Assembly: GCF_025567525.1 (NCBI RefSeq)
Contig: NZ_JAOQJY010000014.1
Span: forward strand, 1 to 64,000
DNA length: 64,000 bases
DNA from: Gallintestinimicrobium propionicum
GTDB taxonomy: Bacteria > Bacillota > Clostridia > Lachnospirales > Lachnospiraceae
Direction: 5' to 3'
Shown one piece after another: positions 25,705-34,489 of the stretch (position 1 is its first letter; each line of letters opens with the position of its first letter). Under the pieces are notes generated by a model that had not been told where the DNA came from, ran no database searches, and saw only the letters and a program-made list of their open reading frames with translations. Made by a program: the position numbers and the translations under genes.

Positions 25705-26025
25705 ATGAAGCAGGAAACAATAGATCGAATTCGAAAATTTACAGAGGATAGGGATTGGGACCAGTTCCATTCTCCGGCAAATCTTGCAAAATCAATTGTG
25801 ATTGAGGCAGCTGAACTTCTGGAATGTTTTCAATGGAATGATGAGGAATATGATTTACAGCATGTAAAAGAGGAAATGGCGGATGTCATGGTTTATTGCC
25901 AGAATCTGTTGGACAAGTTGGGGCTGGATGCAGATGAAATCATCAATATGAAGATGGCACAGAATGAGGCAAAGTATCCCGTGGAAAAAGCAAAGGGAAG
26001 TGCAGCGAAGTATAATCAGCTGTAA
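25705..26025 (+). CDS. MazG-like nucleotide pyrophosphohydrolase
   Basis: 106 residues. It shows the all-alpha NTP pyrophosphatase signature: WDQFHSPANLAKSIVIEAAELLECFQW, with the EAAELLE acidic cluster, and EEMADVMVYC, whose E-x3-D supplies the second metal site. Such enzymes hydrolyse (d)NTPs or modified nucleotides to monophosphates and pyrophosphate. The ATG follows AAGGAGAG. A role in removing nucleotides in defence has been shown for some relatives, but it may equally be housekeeping. Its neighbours are degraded genes, while this one appears intact. Confidence 0.88.
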   Translation: MKQETIDRIRKFTEDRDWDQFHSPANLAKSIVIEAAELLECFQWNDEEYDLQHVKEEMADVMVYCQNLLDKLGLDADEIINMKMAQNEAKYPVEKAKGSAAKYNQL

Positions 26026-26083
26026 TGGACTGTGTGAAAGAGAAAAATGTGTCAGTAACTTTTGGAAGGGTATAAGAAGTTAT

Positions 26084-26365
26084 ACAGTAATTCGGTCCCT
26101 GCCCCCCAAAACATGTATGACAACCGATTGGAAATTACTTCTCCAGGAAAGCTGCCAATAGGACAAACGACGCCACGATTAACGCCAACGACGCCAAAAA
26201 TGACATTGGTGGCGTTAAAAATGGCGTTAGTAATGCCGGAAATGGCGTTAATCGCAACGAAAGTGGCACTAATGGCGGTAAAGTTCCGCTTAATAAGGAA
26301 CAGATACAGTTAGAAAACCTGTTGCAGATTATAGAGAAATCTCCATATAAGTGGACTTTTGAATG
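26084..26365 (+). pseudogene. Remnant of an AlbA-type ATP-binding protein
   Basis: One frame gives NMYDNRLEITSPGKLPIG (around 26112-26163), which aligns with SIYDDRIEFVSVGGLPAG of the intact AlbA-type protein at 4911 and marks the end of an HATPase_c_4 domain. A shifted frame then reads an Asn/Gly-rich linker (NDAKNDIGGVKNGVSNAGNG) and NKEQIQLENLLQIIEKSPYK, like a winged-helix start, ending at 26363-26365. The N-terminal AlbA domain is missing and there is at least one frameshift, so this is a decayed copy of the same family. Confidence 0.65.
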
Positions 26366-26454
26366 AAGAAAAAGTGGACATTGGGGATACAAAAGTGGAT
26401 ATTAAGAATGAAAAAGTGGATATTCAAGACAAAAAAGTGGATATTGAAGGCAGC
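26350..26454 (+). repeat. 21-bp tandem repeat encoding KVDI heptads
   Basis: Four 21-nt units at 26371-26391, 26392-26412, 26413-26433 and 26434-26454 read KVDIGDT, KVDIKNE, KVDIQDK and KVDIEGS. Each starts with AAAGTGGAYATT. A fifth, degenerate unit (AAGTGGACTTTT) precedes at about 26350. It looks like the variable linker of AlbA-type proteins and is in a different frame from the remnant upstream. Confidence 0.8.
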
Positions 26455-26512
26455 CGCCGGCCTGCGGATTTTCTGATTTCCTACGCGGCACTCAGAAAAT
26501 CCTGGCCGGCTG
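26451..26512. repeat. Long hairpin at the UvrA-like gene 3' side
   Basis: GGATTTTCTGA (26466-26476) and TCAGAAAATCC (26492-26502) are perfect inverted copies, with outer GC-rich arms CAGCCGCCGGCC and GGCCGGCTG. It lies 30 nt beyond the stop of the minus-strand UvrA-like gene but lacks a T-run on either strand. It may end transcription weakly or be a mobile palindrome. Confidence 0.6.
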
Positions 26513-26541
26513 AGAAAGACAAGCCACCTCGAGAACGAGGT

Positions 26542-29028
26542 TTATGAGATATAGTTCCCGGTAATACTGTTTGGGTTTTCCTTGATTTCCTGCGGCGTCC
26601 CGCTGGCTATGATCTGTCCGCCCGCTTCGCCGCCGCCCGGTCCCATGTCGATCACATAGTCCGCATTTTTGATCACATCCAGGTCGTGTTCAATGACGAC
26701 AACGGTCGCACCGTGATGAAGAAGCGCCTGAAAGACGCCCAGCAGAACCTGCACATCCAGCGGATGCAGACCGATGGAGGGCTCGTCGAAGACGAATACG
26801 GAATCCTCCTGGGTCTTTCCAATCTCGCTGGCAAGCTTGAGCCGTTGTGCCTCGCCTCCGGACAGTCCGGGCGTTTCTTCGCCAAGGGTCAGGTAGCCGA
26901 GTCCGAGCTGCTTCAGAATTTCCAGCTTTTGGCTGACGCTTTTTATATCCCTGCAAAAGTCGATGGCGGTGTTTACGTCCATATCCATCAGCTCCGGTAA
27001 GGAAATGTGCGCGCCGCTTTTATTGGTGAGCTTTACCGTGTAAGCTGCCTTGCTGTAGCGGGAGCCCCGGCAGTCCGGGCAGGGGATGTTCACATCCGGC
27101 AGGAACTGTACATCAAGACTGACAACGCCGGTTCCGTCGCAGCCGGGGCAACGGAGCGTCCCGGTGTTGTAGGAAAAATCACCGGCCTTGTAGCCGAGGG
27201 CTTTGGCATCCGGAGACTTCGCATAAAGCTTGCGCAGCTCGTCGTGGATGCCTGCATAGGTTGCCACAGTGGAGCGGACGTTGATGCCGATGGGCGTGGC
27301 GTCCATGAGCTTGACGTGTGCAATGCCGTCGGCATCGACTGCGCGGATGTGGGCAGGCAGTGCACTGCCGCTGATCTTTGCCTGCAGTGCAGGAATCAGG
27401 CTCTCCAGTACCATAGTGGTTTTGCCGGAGCCCGATACCCCGGTGACAACTGTGAGCCGTCCTTTTGGAATATCGACCTCCAGGGGCTTTACGGTATGGA
27501 TCCGATCCGTGGACAGGTGAATCCTGCCGTTTGTAAAGAGCATTTCCTTTTCGATGCAGGGGCGCAGTCTGGTGTTCGCTGTGCCGGAAAGAAACGGCCC
27601 GATCTGGGAAGCAGGATCTGCTGTGATGGTGGAAATATTGCCCTGCGCAATGATGTGACCGCCTTTTGCGCCGGCCTCCGGACCCATTTCTATGAGCCAG
27701 TCGGATTCCTTCAGAATCTGCGTATCGTGATCGACTAAAATGACGGAGTTTCCGTCTGCAACAAGATCCTGCAGTACACCGGTAAGCCCCACAATATTAG
27801 AAGGGTGCAGACCGATGGAGGGCTCATCCAGTACATAGAGGACGCCGGTGGTGCGGTTACGCACGGCGCGAGCCAGCTGCATCCGCTGCCGCTCGCCGGT
27901 AGAGAGTGTGGATGCGGATCGATCAAGGGTCAGGTAGCCGAGTCCCAAGTCCATCAGCCGCTTTGCGGTGCTTTGAAAGGCTTCACAGATACTCTGGGCC
28001 ATGGGACGCATTTCTTCCGGCAGACTTTGGGGGACGCCTTCTACCCAGACGACCAGCTCAGAGAGTGTCATAGCGCAGGCTTCGTCCAGCGAAATACCCT
28101 GCAGCTTCGGCGCACGGGCAGCGGCAGACAGGCGTGTGCCATGACAATCCGGACAAATATCTTCTTTGAGAAACTTTTCTACCCGTTTCATGCCTTTTTC
28201 ATCCTTGACCTTGGCAAGGGCATTTTCTACGGTGTAGATGGCATTAAAATAGGTGAAATCCAGTTCTGCAAAGTCGTTGGAGTCAGATTTTTTCGGACGG
28301 TAAAGAATGTGCTTTTTCACAGCAGGACCGTGGAATACGATCTCCTTTTCCTGTTTTGTCAGCTCCCGAAACGGCACATCCGTGCGCACACCCATTTCCC
28401 GGCAAATGTCTGTCATCAGGGACCACATCAGGCTGTTCCAGGGGGCAACAGCCCCTTCGTTGATCGTCAGCGAGTCATCCGGCACCAGCGTATCCGGATT
28501 CACAGTGCGGACGATCCCGGTGCCGCCGCATCTCTGACAGGCTCCCTGGGAATTAAAGGACAGCTCTTCTGCAGACGGTGCATAGAAATGTGCGCTGCAT
28601 TCCGGACAGACAAGCTCTTTTCCTGCGGCGACAGCCAGAGACGGAGAAAGGAAATGTCCATTAGGACAGCGGTGGCTGGCAAGACGGGAATACATCAGGC
28701 GCAGACTGTTGAGCAGCTCTGTTCCTGTGCCGAAGGTACTGCGGATACCCGGCACACCGGGGCGCTGATGCAGTGCCAGTGCAGCGGGAACATACAGGAC
28801 TTCATCCACACTGGCCCTGGAGGCCTGGGTCATGCGGCGGCGCGTATAGGTGGAGAGGGCTTCGAGATAGCGCCGGGAGCCCTCCGCGTAGAGCACGCCC
28901 AATGCAAGGGATGATTTGCCGGAGCCGGACACGCCTGCAATTCCCACGATTTTCCCAAGCGGAATATCCACATCAATATTTTTCAGGTTGTGGACCTTTG
29001 CTCCACGGATCAGCATTTTATCGATCAT
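26542..29028 (-). CDS. UvrA-like ABC ATPase, short form
   Basis: 828 residues against about 940 for housekeeping UvrA. It has two ABC ATPase halves: Walker A GVSGSGKSS near residue 33 and GVSGSGKTT in the second half, ABC signatures LSTGERQRMQLA and LSGGEAQRLKLA, and both Walker B/DEPSIGLHP segments. Zinc CxxC pairs (CPNG/CPEC, CQRCGGTG, CPGCDGTG/CPDC) are present. The shortened form suggests a reduced UvrB-binding region, as in UvrA2-type proteins that are often linked to drug or stress tolerance rather than bulk repair. The start follows AGAGG. It lies at the island border on the minus strand. Confidence 0.88.
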   Translation of the reverse strand: MIDKMLIRGAKVHNLKNIDVDIPLGKIVGIAGVSGSGKSSLALGVLYAEGSRRYLEALSTYTRRRMTQASRASVDEVLYVPAALALHQRPGVPGIRSTFGTGTELLNSLRLMYSRLASHRCPNGHFLSPSLAVAAGKELVCPECSAHFYAPSAEELSFNSQGACQRCGGTGIVRTVNPDTLVPDDSLTINEGAVAPWNSLMWSLMTDICREMGVRTDVPFRELTKQEKEIVFHGPAVKKHILYRPKKSDSNDFAELDFTYFNAIYTVENALAKVKDEKGMKRVEKFLKEDICPDCHGTRLSAAARAPKLQGISLDEACAMTLSELVVWVEGVPQSLPEEMRPMAQSICEAFQSTAKRLMDLGLGYLTLDRSASTLSTGERQRMQLARAVRNRTTGVLYVLDEPSIGLHPSNIVGLTGVLQDLVADGNSVILVDHDTQILKESDWLIEMGPEAGAKGGHIIAQGNISTITADPASQIGPFLSGTANTRLRPCIEKEMLFTNGRIHLSTDRIHTVKPLEVDIPKGRLTVVTGVSGSGKTTMVLESLIPALQAKISGSALPAHIRAVDADGIAHVKLMDATPIGINVRSTVATYAGIHDELRKLYAKSPDAKALGYKAGDFSYNTGTLRCPGCDGTGVVSLDVQFLPDVNIPCPDCRGSRYSKAAYTVKLTNKSGAHISLPELMDMDVNTAIDFCRDIKSVSQKLEILKQLGLGYLTLGEETPGLSGGEAQRLKLASEIGKTQEDSVFVFDEPSIGLHPLDVQVLLGVFQALLHHGATVVVIEHDLDVIKNADYVIDMGPGGGEAGGQIIASGTPQEIKENPNSITGNYIS

Positions 29029-29062
29029 ATTTTCCTCTCATTTCTGTTCGTTTTGATTCATG

Positions 29063-29097
29063 ACAATAGAATGCTCGCAGGGCGAGCATTCTATTGT
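29063..29097. terminator. Perfect 16-bp hairpin after the two-component operon
   Basis: ACAATAGAATGCTCGC (29063-29078), loop AGG, and its exact complement (29082-29097). It lies directly behind the stop of the histidine kinase and before the UvrA-like gene, so termination of the kinase transcript is the likely role, though no T-run follows on the minus strand. Confidence 0.55.
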
Positions 29098-29099
29098 TT

Positions 29100-30272
29100 C
29101 TAAAGTGTTTCGTTTTTGGGAGCTGCTGCATGATTGCCGGAGCGTGGCAGCTCTGCAGCGATGGTGGTTCCGCTGTCTGAGCTTTCTGCAACCCGGACAG
29201 AGCCTCCGTGAAGGGCTGCAATCTCCCATACCAGCGCAAGACCAAGGCCGGCACCGCCGAAGGTTCGGCTGCGGGACTTGTCTACACGGAAGAAGGGCTG
29301 AAAGATACTCTGCTGATATTCTTCCGGAATTCCCCGTCCCGTATCGGAAACAAGGATCAGAAGCTTTTCGGGCTCCTGGGTGATGCAGACCTGTACAGAA
29401 CCGTCTGGACGATTGTATTTGATCGCATTCTCTGTCAGATTGAAGATCATACGATAGATCAGTGCGTCGCTGCCGGTCATAACACCGTCACCTGCAAGCT
29501 CCAGAGTGATGCCGGATTTCTCCGCCAGCGGCGTAAGGTCTGTGAAAATTTCCTCCACCATGGGAGCAAGCTGAATGGATTCGTTTCGTTCTACCTGCTG
29601 CAGATTACTCATCTCCAGCAGGGTTTTTGTCATCTGGGACAGCCGCTCCGTCTGTTCCTGCAGCAGGGAGAGAAAGTCTGCCGTTTCCGGCGGCATGTCG
29701 GGATGCTCTGCACAAAAAAGCTCCAGCTGCGCCTGCATCAGCGCCAGAGGTGTGCGCAGCTCGTGGGCAGCGTTGCCGGTAAACTGTTTCTGGGCAGAAA
29801 AGGCATTGTTTAACCGCTCCAGCATCTGGTTCAGGGAGTGACCAAGCTGTCTGAATTCCGGCAGAACATTTTCGTTGATCCGGATATCTGCCAGATTGTT
29901 CAGCTGTACCTTTTCTGTCTGGGAGGCAAAGCTGCGCAGGGGCTTCAGGGCATGCCCGCTGACGAAGTAGGCAAGAATACCGCTCAATGCCGTCACCACC
30001 GCCGTGATATACCAGTTTGTTGTGCGAAAGCGGCCCTGTGCTCCATCAATAAGGATCGTCAGCTCGCCGTCAGGCGCTGCCAGCTGCGGATCAAAGCTCA
30101 CGGTGTCTTCCTCGTCGAGGAGGATCCTGTCGCCGCCCTGCAGTGTGTCGGCGATGGTATCCATATAATAGATGCCGGAGGAGCAGAGCAGCAGATTCAT
30201 GGCGATACAGGTAACGCCGATGAGCAGAGCAGTCATTAGCGTGATGCGCCATTGCAGAGAAATTTTTTTCAA
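29100..30272 (-). CDS. Sensor histidine kinase
   Basis: 390 residues. Two transmembrane helices (about 10-30 and 85-105) flank a short extracytoplasmic loop of about 55 residues. A HAMP-like linker follows, then the HisKA box AAHELRTPLALMQAQLELF, the N box NLTENAIKYN, and G boxes DTGRGIPEEY and FGGAGLGLALV. The short sensor loop resembles kinases that sense peptides, antibiotics or small envelope signals. Its start overlaps the end of the regulator gene by 4 nt, so both are translated together. Likely target: the divergent redox operon at 31 kb or the UvrA-like gene. Confidence 0.92.
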   Translation of the reverse strand: MKKISLQWRITLMTALLIGVTCIAMNLLLCSSGIYYMDTIADTLQGGDRILLDEEDTVSFDPQLAAPDGELTILIDGAQGRFRTTNWYITAVVTALSGILAYFVSGHALKPLRSFASQTEKVQLNNLADIRINENVLPEFRQLGHSLNQMLERLNNAFSAQKQFTGNAAHELRTPLALMQAQLELFCAEHPDMPPETADFLSLLQEQTERLSQMTKTLLEMSNLQQVERNESIQLAPMVEEIFTDLTPLAEKSGITLELAGDGVMTGSDALIYRMIFNLTENAIKYNRPDGSVQVCITQEPEKLLILVSDTGRGIPEEYQQSIFQPFFRVDKSRSRTFGGAGLGLALVWEIAALHGGSVRVAESSDSGTTIAAELPRSGNHAAAPKNETL

Positions 30273-30946
30273 TCTGTGTCACCTCCCATTAGATAGCCCT
30301 CGCCGATGCGGTTGCGAATGGGGTCATAACCTAATGCAGCGCGCAGTTTTTTACGCAGGGCAGAGATATGCACACGGATGGAGTTGCTGAAGCTGTCCAC
30401 GCTGTTGTCCCAGACATGCTCCATCAGTTCCTCCTGACTTACCGGCCGTCCCTGATGTACCATTAAATATTCCAGAATACCTGTTTCCTTGCGGGTGAGG
30501 GCCAGCGTCTGTCCGTTAACGGTGGCGGTGCGGGAACGGGTATCGAAGCTCAGAGTCTTGAAGGTCAGCAACACATCCTGCTGGGTGAACTGCCGCAGAG
30601 TCAGGCTGCGGATGCGGGCCTCCAGCTCGGCTAAGTGAAAGGGCTTTGAAAGATAGTCGTTGGCTCCGGCATCCAATCCCTCCACCTTGTCCTTCACCTC
30701 ACTGCGGGCGGAAAGGATCAGCACAGGGGTTTTACGATCCCTTTGACGAAAGGTGCGCAGTACTGTCATGCCATCCTTACCGGGCAGGTTCAGATCCAAC
30801 AGAACCAGATCATACCGCTCTGTGCCAAGAAGCTCCAGTGCCTTATCTCCATCGTAACAGTGATCCACGCTGTATGCCAGACGCCGCAGACTGCGGACGA
30901 TTGTCTCGCACAGGACGCGCTCATCTTCAATGACCAAAAGGTGCAT
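30269..30946 (-). CDS. OmpR-family response regulator
   Basis: 225 residues: receiver domain (1-115) with phospho-acceptor D51 in LVLLDLNLPGKDG and K101-like SKPF, then a winged-helix output domain (about 125-220; SVDSFSNSIRVHISALRKKLR, GEGYLM). It is the first gene of the two-component operon, preceded by AGGAGG. It is divergent from the CxxC/polyferredoxin/TlpA operon across a 146-nt gap. Confidence 0.92.
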   Translation of the reverse strand: MHLLVIEDERVLCETIVRSLRRLAYSVDHCYDGDKALELLGTERYDLVLLDLNLPGKDGMTVLRTFRQRDRKTPVLILSARSEVKDKVEGLDAGANDYLSKPFHLAELEARIRSLTLRQFTQQDVLLTFKTLSFDTRSRTATVNGQTLALTRKETGILEYLMVHQGRPVSQEELMEHVWDNSVDSFSNSIRVHISALRKKLRAALGYDPIRNRIGEGYLMGGDTD

Positions 30947-31050
30947 AAGAATCCTCCTATTTTAATAGCGATTGTTTTCCCATAATTATAGCAGAAGCAG
31001 ATAAAGTTTGTGTTAATTTTTCATTCTTAACAGAGACTTTAACTGATTTG

Positions 31051-31059
31051 TGCTATGAT
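31051..31059 (+). promoter_or_regulatory. Extended -10 promoter of the redox operon
   Basis: TGCTATGAT has the TGn extension and a good -10. No convincing -35 is seen at 17 nt. TTAAC-type boxes at about 31013, 31027 and 31039, spaced 12-14 nt, may be sites for the divergent OmpR-type regulator, which would explain the missing -35. Moderate to low confidence. Confidence 0.4.
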
Positions 31060-31092
31060 CAGAACGTAAAAAACAGAAAGGGTGATAAAAAA

Positions 31093-31239
31093 TTGCGTTA
31101 CAAGAAAAAAGTCGCAGCGCAGATCGCACTGCTGATAACAGGAGCTGCAATGCTGTGCTTTGGTGCCTGGAGAGGCGAGGCAGCGACGGTACTGAGTAAA
31201 GCCATCAAATTATGTCTGGAGTGTGTGGGAATTGGATAA
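31093..31239 (+). CDS. CD1871A-type CxxC small membrane protein
   Basis: About 48 residues from TTG 31093 (AAAGGGTGATAAAAAA before it). One hydrophobic helix (AAQIALLITGAAMLCFGAW), then GEAATVLSKAIKLCLECVGIG, matching the CD1871A family whose C-terminal CxxC is invariant. These proteins are encoded beside polyferredoxin and TlpA-like genes in Clostridia, so a role in electron transfer to extracytoplasmic thiols is likely. Its stop overlaps the start of the next gene. Confidence 0.85.
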   Translation: MRYKKKVAAQIALLITGAAMLCFGAWRGEAATVLSKAIKLCLECVGIG

Positions 31240-32188
31240 GAAAATTTCAGGTGTATCACAGCTTATGTCCCGTTTTCGGGGCTGGATCCAGGCAGGCGCA
31301 GCTTTATTGACCAATCTGCATCTGCCGAATTTTATCAAGGGCGGACTCTATCAGGGCACAGGAAAAACGGTCTGCGTACCGGGGCTGAATTGCTACTCCT
31401 GTCCGGCAGCCTCCGGCGCCTGTCCCATTGGGGCATTTCAGGCAGTGGCAGGCTCCTCCCGGTTCCGTTTTTCCTATTATGTAACCGGCTTTCTCATTTT
31501 ACTGGGAGTATTGCTGGGACGCTTTATTTGCGGGTTTTTATGCCCCTTCGGCTGGTTTCAGGAGCTACTGCATAAAATTCCAACGAAAAAGCTCTCCACA
31601 AAAAAGCTGAAGCCACTGACCTATCTGAAATACGTGGTTTTGCTGGTAATGGTGGTCTTGCTGCCGGCATTGGTTGTAAACGATGTAGGCATGGGAGATC
31701 CTTTTTTCTGCAAATACCTCTGTCCTCAGGGTGTGCTGGAGGGGGCGATCCCGCTGTCTATTGCCAATTCCGGCATCCGGGCGGCACTTGGCTCTCTTTT
31801 TACATGGAAATTCACCATTTTGCTGGGAATCCTTGTACTGAGCATATTGTTCTATCGCCCCTTCTGTAAATGGCTTTGTCCGTTGGGAGCATTTTATGCC
31901 CTGATGAACCGGGTGTCCCTTTTTCAGATGAAGGTGGACGAGAGCAAATGTGTTTCCTGCGGGAAATGCGCCGGAGCCTGCAAAATGGATGTGGATGTGA
32001 CAAAAACACCCAATCATGGGGAGTGCATCCGCTGCGGGATGTGTGTTCGTGCCTGTCCTACCGGTGCGGTTTGCTTCCGCTACGGCTTTGACGACGGGAA
32101 AGAGGCTGCAAATGAAACGACAAAAGAAGCTGTAAATGAAACGACAAAGAAAACTACAAAAAAAACAAATATGGAGGAATCAAAATGA
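31232..32188 (+). CDS. NapH/CcdA-associated polyferredoxin membrane protein
   Basis: About 318 residues, TTG start 31232 with GGAG 10 nt upstream; a GTG at 31223 is too close to that site. Five to six transmembrane helices are seen. It has CxxxCP motifs in membrane-proximal loops (CGFLCPFGWFQELLHKIP; CKWLCPLGAFYALMNRV), typical of the NapH/YccM/RdxA group, and two C-terminal 4Fe-4S motifs (CVSCGKCAGACKM; CIRCGMCVRACP). A lysine/threonine-rich tail follows. It probably moves electrons from cytoplasmic ferredoxin to the TlpA lipoprotein encoded next, with which it overlaps by 4 nt. Confidence 0.88.
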   Translation: MDKKISGVSQLMSRFRGWIQAGAALLTNLHLPNFIKGGLYQGTGKTVCVPGLNCYSCPAASGACPIGAFQAVAGSSRFRFSYYVTGFLILLGVLLGRFICGFLCPFGWFQELLHKIPTKKLSTKKLKPLTYLKYVVLLVMVVLLPALVVNDVGMGDPFFCKYLCPQGVLEGAIPLSIANSGIRAALGSLFTWKFTILLGILVLSILFYRPFCKWLCPLGAFYALMNRVSLFQMKVDESKCVSCGKCAGACKMDVDVTKTPNHGECIRCGMCVRACPTGAVCFRYGFDDGKEAANETTKEAVNETTKKTTKKTNMEESK

Positions 32189-33153
32189 ACAAAAAGAAAT
32201 GGATCAAACTGGGACTGACTGTACTGCTGGCATTTTCTCTTACAGCCTGCGGCACAAAGGACAGCGGGAATGCAGATCAGAGCAACAGTGCTGTTACGAT
32301 GACGGCGGAAGCAGAAAATGCCCAGGAGGCACTTTCTACGTATAAGAAGCTGATGGATCAGGAGAACGAGATTCTTTCGGAGAATACCGATTTGTGGGAA
32401 AAGGTCTATATGGAGGCTGACAAGGGTTCAGCCATGCTGGAAAACGGAAAAAACTACGGAGATTTTCTGCTGGACACGATAGAGAATGTCAAAGATCAGT
32501 TTTCGGACGAAGAATATGAGCTGCTCAAAACCTCTGCTGAAAAGATCAGCGAGATAGAAAACAAGCTGACGGAGCTGGAGCAAAAATATCCTGAGATCGT
32601 GGAGCAATCCATGGACAGTGAAACGAGTATCCCTGGGGACAGTGCCCAGGCAGGCTCCTCTGAGGATAGCAGTGTACAGAAGTTTCCTGCCTTTGAAGGC
32701 AAGGATCTGGATGGAAACCCGGTCAAGAGTGACGAGCTGTTTTCCAGGAATGCAGTAACCGTGGTGAATTTCTGGTTTACCACCTGCAGTCCCTGCGTAG
32801 GCGAGCTTGGGGAGCTGGATGCGCTGAACAAAGAGCTTGCAGAGAAAAACGGCGCACTCATCGGTGTGAACTCCTTTACGCTGGATGGGAATGAGGCAGA
32901 AATTTCCGAGGCGAAGGACGTACTGGCCAAGAAAGGCGCTACGTATCAGAATGTGTATTTTGACTCTGACAGCGAGGCGGGAAGATTTACCACCGGCATT
33001 TATGCCTATCCCACTACCTATGTAGTAGATCGGAACGGCAATATCGTCGGGGATCCCATCGTGGGCGCTATTACGGAGAAGAATCAGGCGGAAACGCTGC
33101 AAAAGCTCATAGATCAGGCCATTGCTTCCGATACGGGAGAAAACGAGGAATAA
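32185..33153 (+). CDS. TlpA-like thioredoxin-fold lipoprotein
   Basis: 322 residues. The signal peptide ends in lipobox LTAC with the lipidated Cys22. A charged helical region (about 40-145, likely coiled coil) follows, then a TlpA/ResA thioredoxin-like domain from about residue 165 with active site C201-SP-C204 (FTTCSPCVGEL), a cis-proline-type AYPTTYVVD segment and a short acidic tail. It should face outside the membrane and reduce or oxidise protein or small-molecule thiols, fed by the polyferredoxin protein. The domain has an insertion-free, ResA-like length. Confidence 0.9.
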   Translation: MNKKKWIKLGLTVLLAFSLTACGTKDSGNADQSNSAVTMTAEAENAQEALSTYKKLMDQENEILSENTDLWEKVYMEADKGSAMLENGKNYGDFLLDTIENVKDQFSDEEYELLKTSAEKISEIENKLTELEQKYPEIVEQSMDSETSIPGDSAQAGSSEDSSVQKFPAFEGKDLDGNPVKSDELFSRNAVTVVNFWFTTCSPCVGELGELDALNKELAEKNGALIGVNSFTLDGNEAEISEAKDVLAKKGATYQNVYFDSDSEAGRFTTGIYAYPTTYVVDRNGNIVGDPIVGAITEKNQAETLQKLIDQAIASDTGENEE

Positions 33154-33285
33154 CAGGACTACAGGCTGTGGCGTCACCCGACAAATTTTTGAAAAGTGCA
33201 TTGGATTTCCTGATGTAAAATGATAAAATGTCTTCAAGGCAGAAAAATGGCACGTGTCGTGCATAGCTAAAATTTGGAGGGAAGC

Positions 33286-34407
33286 ATGGGAAAATCAACA
33301 GTTTATTTTACGGATTTCAGGTGCCCGGTTGGTACAAGTCAGCTGGATAAGTTAAAAAAGGTCTGTCTCGCGGCAGGCATTAAAAGTATTGATATGGACG
33401 GCAAGTTTGTCGCGATCAAAATGCACTTCGGCGAGCTTGGAAATCTGGCATTTCTGCGTCCGAACTATGCAAAGGCAGTGGCAGATCTGTGCAAGGCACA
33501 GGGTGGCGTTCCGTTTTTGACGGATTGCAACACCCTTTATCCCGGCAGCCGCAAAAATGCGCTGGAGCATTTGGACTGTGCAAATTTAAACGGCTTTAAT
33601 ACCATCACAACAGGCTGTCAGATTTTGATCGGAGACGGTCTGCGGGGTACGGACGAGGTAGAAGTACCGGTTCCGAATGCAGAGTATTGTCCTGCACCGA
33701 AGATCGGACGTGCAATTATGGATGCGGATATTTTTATCAGCCTGACGCACTTTAAGGGACATGAATCTACCGGATTTGGCGGTGCCATCAAAAATATCGG
33801 CATGGGCTGCGGCAGCCGTGCAGGCAAGATGGAGCAGCATACCAGCGGAAAGCCGGCTATCGATCTGGAAAAATGCCGCGGCTGCAGACGCTGTGCACAT
33901 GAGTGCGGAAGCGATGCGATTACATATCTGAATGGAAAAGCGGTTATCGATTACGACAAATGTAAGGGCTGCGGACGCTGTATCGGAGCATGCAGCTTTG
34001 ATGCAGTCTACAATGAAAACAGCTGTGCAAACGAGCTGCTGGACCGGAAGATGGCAGAATATGCGATGGCTGTCTGTCAGAACCGTCCCTGCTTCCATAT
34101 TTCACTGGTGCAGGATATCAGCCCCAACTGCGACTGTCATGGCGAAAATGATGCGCCGATCCTGCCGGATATCGGTATGTTTGCAAGCTTTGACCCGGTA
34201 GCACTGGATCAGGCGTGTGCGGATGCCTGCCTGCAGGCGACTCCGATCGCAAACAGCCAGCTTGGAGAACATCTGGCAAAGCCCGACTGGCATCATCATC
34301 ACGATCATTTCCTGGATTCCAATCCGAATGTGGAATGGGAAGCGACGCTGGATCAGGCAGAAAAAATCGGTCTGGGCACCCGTGCATATGAACTGAAACG
34401 GGTCTGA
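33286..34407 (+). CDS. DUF362 / 4Fe-4S protein
   Basis: 373 residues from ATG 33286 (GGAGGGAAGC before it). DUF362 domain at about 10-180 and 250-350, with two 4Fe-4S motifs between (CRGCRRCAHECG at about 196-207; CKGCGRCIGACSFDA at about 225-240). Family members are cytoplasmic ferredoxin-like proteins of uncertain substrate found throughout anaerobes. The HHHHDHF cluster near the end may bind metal. It stands alone between the TlpA gene and a strong terminator. Confidence 0.88.
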   Translation: MGKSTVYFTDFRCPVGTSQLDKLKKVCLAAGIKSIDMDGKFVAIKMHFGELGNLAFLRPNYAKAVADLCKAQGGVPFLTDCNTLYPGSRKNALEHLDCANLNGFNTITTGCQILIGDGLRGTDEVEVPVPNAEYCPAPKIGRAIMDADIFISLTHFKGHESTGFGGAIKNIGMGCGSRAGKMEQHTSGKPAIDLEKCRGCRRCAHECGSDAITYLNGKAVIDYDKCKGCGRCIGACSFDAVYNENSCANELLDRKMAEYAMAVCQNRPCFHISLVQDISPNCDCHGENDAPILPDIGMFASFDPVALDQACADACLQATPIANSQLGEHLAKPDWHHHHDHFLDSNPNVEWEATLDQAEKIGLGTRAYELKRV

Positions 34408-34423
34408 ATCGATGTGTATTACC

Positions 34424-34456
34424 AAAAACGGCTCCGAAAACAGGGAGCCGTTTTTT
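34424..34456 (+). terminator. Intrinsic terminator after the DUF362 gene
   Basis: AAAAACGGCTCC (34424-34435), loop, GGAGCCG (34444-34450) and TTTTTT. Confidence 0.92.
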
Positions 34457-34489
34457 GCAGATCATCTAAAAAAGAGGAGGATATGGGGT

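Noticed and set aside
26371..26454. Tandem 21-bp units considered as a CRISPR array
   Set aside because: Units are contiguous, without unique spacers, and translate to protein heptads. No cas gene is present.
26542..29028. Housekeeping uvrA
   Set aside because: About 110 residues shorter than standard UvrA and not next to uvrB; a UvrA2-like role is more likely.
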